14,504 bases of DNA. It comes from Rhodoferax sp. GTDB taxonomy: Bacteria; Pseudomonadota; Gammaproteobacteria; Burkholderiales; Burkholderiaceae_C. Made by a program: the position numbers and the translations under genes. The notes under the pieces were generated by a model. That model worked only from the letters and a program-made list of their open reading frames with translations, was not told the origin of the DNA and made no database searches. The DNA is taken from assembly GCA_029946045.1 (NCBI GenBank), contig JAQSDS010000418.1, forward strand, positions 1 through 14,504, given 5' to 3'. Position 1 is the stretch's first letter, and every line of letters begins with the position of its first letter. Below, in pieces: positions 6,930 to 14,504 of the stretch.

Positions 6930-7667
6930 TCATGCCCGCCGTTGCAGGCTCAATGGCAATTCCAGATGGCAGCGCGCCAGCAATTCAGCATTGGCAAAGA
7001 TCACTTCTGGTGAATCATCGGCCTCAATCGCGCCATCGCGCATCACCAGCACGCGTGTGCACAGGTCGAGCACCAGGTCCAGGTCATGCGTGGCGATGAG
7101 TCTGGTGTGCGCAAAGCCGGTCAGCAGTTGGATCAAACGCCGTCGCGCTGCCGGGTCCAGCCCGGCACTGGGTTCGTCCAGCAGCAGGATGGAGGGCGAC
7201 ATGGCCAGCACGCCAGCAATGGCCACTAAACGCTTTTCGCCGCCCGAGAGCCGGTAAGGCGCACGTGTGGCCAGGTGACTGGCCCCCACGGTCGCCAAAG
7301 CCTGCGTGACCCTGGCCTGTACTTCATGCAAGGGCAAACCCATGTTCAAGGGCCCAAAGGCCACATCGTCCTGCACGGTGGGCATGAACAACTGGTCTTC
7401 CGGGTCCTGAAACACCATGCCCACCAGCTGTCGTATCTTGGCCAGGTTGGCCTCAATAACAGGCAGGTCATGAATCAGGAGCTCACCCGCCGTGGCTTGG
7501 AGTACGCCGTTGAGGTGCAACAACAAGCTTGATTTGCCTGCGCCGTTGCTGCCAATCAAGCCCACCCACTCACCAGGGCTGATGGCTAAGCTCACACCGC
7601 GCAAGGCCTGTTGTCCGTCTGGATAGGTATAACTTAGCCCTCTGACATCCACGATGGGCTTGCTCAT
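6930..7667 (-). CDS. nikO: nickel ECF transporter ATPase NikO/CbiO
   Basis: ATP-binding subunit (245 aa) of an energy-coupling-factor metal importer. The Walker A GSNGAGKS is at residues 39-46, followed by the Q-loop region VFQDPEDQLF typical of CbiO/EcfA proteins, the signature LSGGEKR, the Walker B ILLLDEPSAGLD and the switch His in ATHD. Cobalt CbiO and nickel NikO cannot be told apart by the ATPase itself; the nickel assignment rests on the adjacent nikR and the hydrogenase operon. The start overlaps nikQ by 4 bp (ATGA). Its stop is one base from the nikR stop, tail to tail. Confidence 0.9.
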   Translation of the reverse strand: MSKPIVDVRGLSYTYPDGQQALRGVSLAISPGEWVGLIGSNGAGKSSLLLHLNGVLQATAGELLIHDLPVIEANLAKIRQLVGMVFQDPEDQLFMPTVQDDVAFGPLNMGLPLHEVQARVTQALATVGASHLATRAPYRLSGGEKRLVAIAGVLAMSPSILLLDEPSAGLDPAARRRLIQLLTGFAHTRLIATHDLDLVLDLCTRVLVMRDGAIEADDSPEVIFANAELLARCHLELPLSLQRRA

Positions 7668-8473
7668 TGCAGCCAGTCCAGCACCAGTTGACCCAGTAGG
7701 TGCGCCAGATCGAGTTGGCGCGCCAGCACAAAAGCCAGGCTACACATAAGCAGAAATAGCATGTCGGCGCGTTGCCATCGCAACGTTTGCCGGTGCCTCA
7801 AGTGGCCATCAAAACCGCGTGACAGCATGGCCTGGTGGATGCGCTCGGCGCGTTGCAGGGCGCGCAGCAGCAGGTGCCCGAGCAAGTGGCCATAAACCGA
7901 CAAAGGCATGGCCTTGCCATTGGCGCGCAGCTCGTGTGCCAAGCTCATGCGCGACGCTTCATGGGCGAGCACCAGCGCGTAGCGATGCAAAAACAACAAC
8001 TGTGTCGTGAATACCTGCGGCACCCCCAAGCGTTCCAAGCCAGCACAAATTTGGGGTAAACCGGTACTCGCCACCAGCACCAGCCCAGCGGCTACCGTCA
8101 GACCAAAGCGAATCAGAATCGACGCAAAAGAGACCCAACCCCCATCAATGGGGTAACCCAGCAGCGTCAGCAACGGCCGCTGATCGAGCCAAGGGTTAAA
8201 CATGCCGACCATGACGGCAAAGGGCGAGGCTAGCAAGACGGTGCGGCCAATGATGCGCAGTGAAATATCACCCCACGCGGCCATGAGCAAAGGGAAAAAA
8301 GCAAACGGCAACAAGGCGGCTACCGTGTAGCGGTCAAATGACACGACGGTGAAGATGAAGCCCAGCGTGGCCAGAATCTTGGCGCGTGGATCGAGCCGGG
8401 ACAGCGCCGTGGGCTGCGCCGCCAGCGCATCAAGCGCGTCAAAGTCTTGCAGCGCGGCGTGGATGCGACTCAC
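7664..8473 (-). CDS. nikQ: nickel ECF transporter transmembrane subunit NikQ/CbiQ
   Basis: Transmembrane coupling subunit (269 aa) of the importer, homologous to EcfT/CbiQ. Four to six hydrophobic segments are visible (for example ILATLGFIFTVVSFD, FGLTVAAGLVLVAST and MLFLLMCSLAFVLA). The two EcfT-type coupling helices with the Ala-Arg-Gly signature are represented by LAHELRANGK and by HQAMLSRGFDG, which dock on the ATPase. It is translationally linked on both sides by ATGA overlaps with nikMN and nikO. Confidence 0.9.
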   Translation of the reverse strand: MSRIHAALQDFDALDALAAQPTALSRLDPRAKILATLGFIFTVVSFDRYTVAALLPFAFFPLLMAAWGDISLRIIGRTVLLASPFAVMVGMFNPWLDQRPLLTLLGYPIDGGWVSFASILIRFGLTVAAGLVLVASTGLPQICAGLERLGVPQVFTTQLLFLHRYALVLAHEASRMSLAHELRANGKAMPLSVYGHLLGHLLLRALQRAERIHQAMLSRGFDGHLRHRQTLRWQRADMLFLLMCSLAFVLARQLDLAHLLGQLVLDWLQ

Positions 8474-9549
8474 GCCGCTGAACCTTCTTTGCGCCTTAGC
8501 ACATAGCCCAGCGCCAACACCAGGGTGAAGGTGACCACGCCGCCGATCAGGCCCGCCAGCGAGGTGCTGGCATCTCCTGCTGGCCAGGCTTCTTGCGGGG
8601 TAACCTGACCTGTTGCCGGCACCACCGCTGCTGCCGCAGGCGTGGAAGTCAGCTTGAGCTTATAGTCAACAAACAGCGACAAGCTATTTTGAAGCTCTGA
8701 CAGTTTGGCATGGAGCTTGGAGTGGGGCGACGCCAGCCCGGCGTGCCCTGTGGTACGGGCGATCGACCATTCCAGGCCATCGGGCTGGCTCGATGCAAAC
8801 CATGACAACCCGCCGGATGTTGCCAAAGCCACCACGCCCAACGTGGCGATCAAACGTCTGGGAAAAACGCGGCGCGCAGCGGCCGCTTGAGATGCCTCCG
8901 ATGACAGCATCAGCAAATCAGGACGGGACTGCCGCACAAATACGATCAAGGCCGCCGTGACCAAGCCCTCAACCACCCCAATGGCCAAATGCATCGGTTG
9001 CATCAGCCACAAAAACGTGCTCAGCGGCAGGCTGCTGATGCCCGAGAGTTGCGTTTGCGCCACCACCCCGAGTGCGCCCAACTGCAAGCCGATGACGGCC
9101 GCCAACACGGCCATGAGGCTCGCGCGGCGCCTGGAGGGTGTGGCACCAGCGCGCGCCAACAGCGGTCGGTAAATCAGAGGGTAAGCCACAAAGCAGGTAC
9201 AGAACCCCAGGTTAAAGATATTGGTACCCAGCGCCAGAATGCCGCCATCGGCGAAAAATAGCGCCTGCACCGTCAGCACCGAAGCCATCACAATGAAGGC
9301 GGCACTTGGTCCGAGCAAGATCGACAGCAGCAGCCCGCCGCCCAGGTGGCCGCTCGAACCCGTCCCTGGAATGGTGAAATTGACCATCATCGCGGCAAAC
9401 ACAAATGCCCCCAAAATACCCATCAGCGGCACCAGATACTCTCGCTTATCCTTGCGCACCTGGCGCGCGCTCCAAGCCAAGGTGGCACCAGAGGCAAGCC
9501 AAAAAGTAGCGCCAACGGCGGGCGAGAGCAGTGCATCTGCCATGTGCAT
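8470..9549 (-). CDS. nikMN: fused nickel ECF substrate-binding component NikMN (CbiM-CbiN type)
   Basis: Substrate-capture subunit (359 aa). Residues 1 to about 215 are the CbiM/NikM domain with the hallmark N-terminus MHMADALLSP, whose His2 binds the metal together with a His in the GHLGGG motif (His68 here). The conserved N-terminus fixes the start at 9549 even though the Shine-Dalgarno is poor. The C-terminal part (about 235-359) holds a transmembrane segment, a soluble segment with the PDGLEWSI pattern of NikN-type proteins, and a last transmembrane helix, so M and N functions are fused. It is the first gene of nikMN-nikQ-nikO. Cobalt transport cannot be excluded from sequence alone. Confidence 0.9.
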   Translation of the reverse strand: MHMADALLSPAVGATFWLASGATLAWSARQVRKDKREYLVPLMGILGAFVFAAMMVNFTIPGTGSSGHLGGGLLLSILLGPSAAFIVMASVLTVQALFFADGGILALGTNIFNLGFCTCFVAYPLIYRPLLARAGATPSRRRASLMAVLAAVIGLQLGALGVVAQTQLSGISSLPLSTFLWLMQPMHLAIGVVEGLVTAALIVFVRQSRPDLLMLSSEASQAAAARRVFPRRLIATLGVVALATSGGLSWFASSQPDGLEWSIARTTGHAGLASPHSKLHAKLSELQNSLSLFVDYKLKLTSTPAAAAVVPATGQVTPQEAWPAGDASTSLAGLIGGVVTFTLVLALGYVLRRKEGSAA

Positions 9550-9570
9550 GATGAAACGCCGATCAAAAAA

Positions 9571-9596
9571 GTATGAAGTTTTTATTTATTGTATGA
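9571..9596 (-). promoter_or_regulatory. possible NikR operator: GTATGA direct repeat upstream of nikMN
   Basis: GTATGA occurs at 9571-9576 and 9591-9596 (plus strand), exactly 20 bases apart start to start, with an AT-rich 14-base spacer. GTATGA is the half-site of the E. coli NikR operator, which is an inverted repeat (GTATGA-N16-TCATAC); here the two copies are direct. On the minus strand a -10-like TACAAT (9593-9588) overlaps the upstream copy, so binding could block nikMN transcription. The -35 is weak. Position favours a real site; orientation argues for caution. Confidence 0.45.
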
Positions 9597-9615
9597 CTGG
9601 TGAATTGGAAAGGGT

Positions 9616-9644
9616 AAAAAATGACACGCTGCAAGTGCAACACG
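9616..9644 (-). terminator. weak intrinsic terminator after the Rieske gene
   Basis: In the minus-strand RNA, CGUGUUGC-ACUU-GCAGCGUG can form an 8-bp stem (three wobble pairs) with a 4-base loop. A run of six U follows three bases downstream. It lies about 30 bases past the Rieske stop and before the nikMN promoter region, where a terminator would be expected. The wobble pairs and the offset of the U-run make it weak. Confidence 0.4.
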
Positions 9645-9676
9645 ACCTGCTTGCCAGGCTGATGCAAAAGATGACT

Positions 9677-10204
9677 TCAGGCGCTAGAACCCAGCACCAA
9701 ACGGGTTTCTGACTCAAAGTGGTACGCCGGAATGACCAGGTTGGCCGGTGCCGGGCCTGCTTTGAAAACACGTCCGGCCAAGTCATAGTGCGAGGCATGG
9801 CAGGGGCAGGTGAAACCGTCTGATCCCCACAACTGGGGCACGCATCCGAGGTGTGTGCACAGCCCCACAGCGACAAAAATTTCTGGTTTGATGGAGCGAT
9901 GTCGGTTGCGGCAAGTGGCGGGCTGCACCGATTTTTCGGAACGGGGGTCGGTCAGTCGGGCTTCATGGGCCTCCAGCCCCGCCAACGCGGTGGGCGAGCG
10001 GCGCAGTATCCAGACTGGCTTGTCCTGCCAGTCCAGGGCTAGCAATTTGCCAACCGCAAGCTCGGTCAGATCGACGGCCAAGGGCGAACCCTGCAGGTCA
10101 TCACCGACATATTTTTCCTGCCACAAGTAAGCCAACCCGGTGACCGTTGCGCCAGTGCCGGCCGCCAGCAGCATGCCCCGGCGATTGACGCGAACGGGTG
10201 TCAT
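9677..10204 (-). CDS. stand-alone Rieske [2Fe-2S] protein (PetA-like)
   Basis: A 175-residue Rieske protein resembling the bc1 complex iron-sulfur subunit. The cluster ligands are Cys116 and His118 (CTHLGC) and Cys133 and His136 (CPCHAS), with Cys121 and Cys135 as the disulfide pair. The AGRVFKAGPAPANL segment after the cluster is typical of PetA. The N-terminus has NRRGMLLAAG and a hydrophobic run, like a Tat-type signal-anchor. Differences from usual PetA (about 190-200 aa) are a short stretch between the cluster motifs and CPCHAS in place of CPCHGS. Neither petB nor petC is adjacent. I chose the ATG at 10204, 16 bases after rpoD with an AGGGGG Shine-Dalgarno; the longer frame to 10315 lies inside rpoD. 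It is probably co-transcribed with rpoD. Confidence 0.85.
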   Translation of the reverse strand: MTPVRVNRRGMLLAAGTGATVTGLAYLWQEKYVGDDLQGSPLAVDLTELAVGKLLALDWQDKPVWILRRSPTALAGLEAHEARLTDPRSEKSVQPATCRNRHRSIKPEIFVAVGLCTHLGCVPQLWGSDGFTCPCHASHYDLAGRVFKAGPAPANLVIPAYHFESETRLVLGSSA

Positions 10205-10220
10205 GCAGCCCCCTGGCAGC

Positions 10221-12545
<2,325 letters not shown>

Positions 12546-12788
12546 CTTGACACCTCAAAACAGTAATATCAGTATGAACTAACGCATTGGCAGCCAGCGT
12601 TGGGCAGGACAAGGAATCAACCAGGTCAGACAAGAGGTGTGGGCGAACATTTGGTGTGCAGTCCTTGCGGTAGGTTGGCTGGATGAAAAGTGTGTCATCA
12701 ATTGGCCGGGCCCGGAGGTGCTGCTGTCGCGCTTGTCAGAAAACGTCGGATTATACCTTTCGGCAGTAACCTGACTTGAACTGCGGAT
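12546..12788 (-). other. dnaG-rpoD intergenic region
   Basis: The 243-bp gap holds no convincing gene. It contains a perfect 10-bp palindrome CCGGGCCCGG (12706-12715) without a following U-run, so no clear terminator. A consensus-like -10 lies close to the dnaG stop (listed separately). Short frames crossing it on either strand show no recognisable protein. Confidence 0.5.
12750..12755 (-). promoter_or_regulatory. -10 element of a likely rpoD-proximal promoter
   Basis: A perfect TATAAT on the minus strand lies about 205 bases upstream of the rpoD start and about 35 bases after the dnaG stop. No good -35 is present at 16-18 bases; TTCAAG at 19 bases is the nearest. Internal promoters before rpoD are known in other bacteria. 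It would give rpoD a leader of about 195 bases. Confidence 0.4.
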
Positions 12789-14504
12789 TCAGGTGGCAGA
12801 CTCCAGCAGCATCCGGCGCGCTTGTAATTCGCGGTAACGCTGCAGGGCACCGGGGTCGACCTTGGCGGCTTCAATAGCCAGGGTTTCTTCGGCTTTGAGC
12901 TGCTCGATCAGCATGCGGTTGATCAGATGGCGCAGTTCGTTGAGCTCTTCGGCGGCATCGCTGTCGGCACCCAGCTCGAAGCCGGCCATGAGCTTGAGCG
13001 CAAAGTCTTCACTCTCATGCCCTTGCAGGCCCGCGCGCAAGGCGACCCAGGGGATCGGGCCGTGCTCATGGAGCTGGCTCTCGAGCCAGGCAAACAGCGG
13101 GCCATGGGGCGCTGGCAGGCCGCACAGCAAGCTGTGGTCTTCGGCCGACAGCGACTCCAACGCGGCCATGTTGTCGAGCAGGATGCGCGCCGCATGGTCG
13201 GCCCGGCTGGCGGGCAGGCGGCTGCTGCTGGTGCGCGTTGGCGCTTTCTTTTTGTAGTTTCTGGGGCTGTATTCCTGGTAATCGGTGCGGGCAGCGCCGT
13301 CGTTGCCGTAGCGTTCAGACCTTTCGCGTTTCGCTTTGGCCGGGGCTGGGTGCCAGATGTCAGTGAGTTCGCGTGGGCTGAGCTGCACCAGGTCGGCGAT
13401 CTCGGCCAGCAGTTGTTGCTTGAGCGCACCAGCGGGCAATTGTTCCCACAAGGGTTTGGCGTTGCTGGCCAGATGCGCGCGGCCCTCGGCGCTGTTCAGG
13501 TCGCAACCGTCGCGCGCGGCATCAATCAAAAAACGGCTTAAGGGCACGGCCTCGCTCACATAGCGGGCAAAGGCGTCTTTACCGTGTTCCCTGATGAAAC
13601 TGTCAGGGTCGTGTTCGGGCGGCAAAAACAAGAACTTGACCGAGCGCACGTCGGTGGCCAGCGGCAGCGCGGCATCGAGTGCCTTGCGCGCCGCGCGTCG
13701 GCCCGCACTGTCGCCGTCAAAGCTGAACACCACCGCATCGGTGAAGCGAAACAGCTTGTGCACATGCTCGGGTGTGCAGGCCGTGCCCAGTGTGGCCACC
13801 GCATTGGGAAAGCCCAGCTGCGCTAAGGCCACCACGTCCATGTAGCCTTCGGTCACCAGGGCAAAACCAAGCTCGCGCAGGGCATTGCGCGCCTCGAACA
13901 AGCCGTAGAGTTCGCGCCCCTTGCTGAACACCGGCGTCTCGGGCGAGTTGAGGTACTTGGGCTTGTCGTCGCCCAGCACGCGCCCGCCAAAGCCGATGTA
14001 CTCACCCTTGATGTTGCGGATCGGGAACATCACCCGGTCGCGAAAGCGGTCGTAGCGTTTGGCCTCCTGGCCTTCTTCCTCGTTCAGGATAACCAGCCCG
14101 CTTTCCACCAGCAGCGGGTCGTCGTAATTGGGAAAGACGCTGGCCAGACTGCGCCAGCCCTCGGGCGCGTAGCCGAGCCCAAACTGCTTGGCAATTCGCC
14201 CGGAGAGCCCCCGGCCCTTGAAATAGGCCACCGCGCGCTCGGACCCCTTGAGTTGTTTTTGGTAAGCCTGACAGGCTTTTTCCAGAACCTCATTCAGCGT
14301 GCTTTGTTTTTGCCGTTGCTCGGCAGCACGCGCCCGGTCTTGCGGACTGGCGTCGTCCTCGGGCACTTTCATGCCAAATTGCTGGGCCAGGTCCTGCACC
14401 GCCTCGACAAAGCTCATGCCTGCGTGCTCCATCAGAAAACCGATGGCGTTGCCGGTTTTGCCGCAGCCGAAGCAGTGGTAGAACTGCTTGGTCGGGCTGA
14501 CTGA
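12789..14504 (-). CDS. dnaG: DNA primase DnaG (5' end missing)
   Basis: Replicative primase that synthesises RNA primers at the fork with DnaB helicase. The frame is open through the right edge, so 571 residues are seen and about 50 N-terminal residues are missing. The visible part starts within the zinc-binding domain: SVSPTKQFYHCFGCGKTGN gives the second Cys pair of the CHC2 motif. The RNA-polymerase/TOPRIM core has the catalytic Glu in LVTEGYMDV (about visible residue 219) and the metal-binding DGDSAG (263-268). The C-terminal third, after a Lys/Arg/Ser-rich linker, is the DnaB-interacting domain. Its position upstream of rpoD is typical of Proteobacteria. Confidence 0.97.
   Translation of the reverse strand, partial: SVSPTKQFYHCFGCGKTGNAIGFLMEHAGMSFVEAVQDLAQQFGMKVPEDDASPQDRARAAEQRQKQSTLNEVLEKACQAYQKQLKGSERAVAYFKGRGLSGRIAKQFGLGYAPEGWRSLASVFPNYDDPLLVESGLVILNEEEGQEAKRYDRFRDRVMFPIRNIKGEYIGFGGRVLGDDKPKYLNSPETPVFSKGRELYGLFEARNALRELGFALVTEGYMDVVALAQLGFPNAVATLGTACTPEHVHKLFRFTDAVVFSFDGDSAGRRAARKALDAALPLATDVRSVKFLFLPPEHDPDSFIREHGKDAFARYVSEAVPLSRFLIDAARDGCDLNSAEGRAHLASNAKPLWEQLPAGALKQQLLAEIADLVQLSPRELTDIWHPAPAKAKRERSERYGNDGAARTDYQEYSPRNYKKKAPTRTSSSRLPASRADHAARILLDNMAALESLSAEDHSLLCGLPAPHGPLFAWLESQLHEHGPIPWVALRAGLQGHESEDFALKLMAGFELGADSDAAEELNELRHLINRMLIEQLKAEETLAIEAAKVDPGALQRYRELQARRMLLESAT

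Noticed and set aside
12572..12577. Third GTATGA near rpoD as a NikR site
   Set aside because: Single hexamer without a partner in either orientation; expected by chance in a window of this size.
12706..12715. CCGGGCCCGG palindrome as the dnaG terminator
   Set aside because: No U-run on either side; it also lies downstream of the candidate rpoD -10.

Overview
The window comes from a GC-rich betaproteobacterium, most likely of the Comamonadaceae (Rhodoferax or Polaromonas-like). The evidence is the dnaG-rpoD pair, a sigma-70 factor of 774 residues with a long Lys/Ala/Pro-rich N-terminus of the kind seen in Burkholderiales, a proteobacterial bc1-type Rieske protein, and uniformly high-GC codon use. 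Assignment to a genus is a guess. There are no rRNA or tRNA genes, insertion sequences or CRISPR arrays, and nothing looks recently acquired.

Layout from left to right. Positions 1-6200, all on the minus strand, hold a membrane-bound Hyb-type (group 1c) [NiFe] hydrogenase operon. In transcription order it is hybO (small subunit), hybA (four-cluster ferredoxin), hybB (membrane quinone-linked subunit), hybC (large subunit), hybD (maturation protease), a hypC/hybG-type chaperone, and hybE (running off the left edge). The genes are tightly packed, with 4-bp ATGA overlaps or gaps of a few bases. Only hybB-hybC has a larger gap, which holds a perfect small hairpin. Positions 6201-6433 are a divergent control region with a clear sigma-54 (-24/-12) element facing hybO and a sigma-70-like promoter facing nikR.

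Positions 6434-6928 (plus strand) encode NikR, the nickel-responsive ribbon-helix-helix repressor, here with a His-rich C-terminal tail. Tail to tail with it, separated by one base, is a minus-strand nickel ECF transporter operon (9549 down to 6930): a fused NikMN substrate-binding/accessory membrane protein, NikQ, and the NikO ATPase. A direct repeat of the NikR half-site hexamer GTATGA lies just upstream of nikMN.

Positions 9677-14504 (minus strand) are housekeeping: dnaG (5' end beyond the right edge), rpoD, and immediately after rpoD a short stand-alone Rieske [2Fe-2S] protein without petB or petC beside it. A weak terminator-like hairpin separates this gene from nikMN.

Read as a whole, the left two thirds form a nickel-hydrogenase module. 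NikMNQO imports Ni2+, NikR senses it, HypC, HybE and HybD mature the large subunit, and HybOABC oxidises H2 on the periplasmic side and passes electrons to quinone. The families are all known. I see no wholly new system; the points of interest are local departures: the NikR tail, the HypC lacking its usual His, the unusual NikR-like direct repeat, and the orphan Rieske protein.
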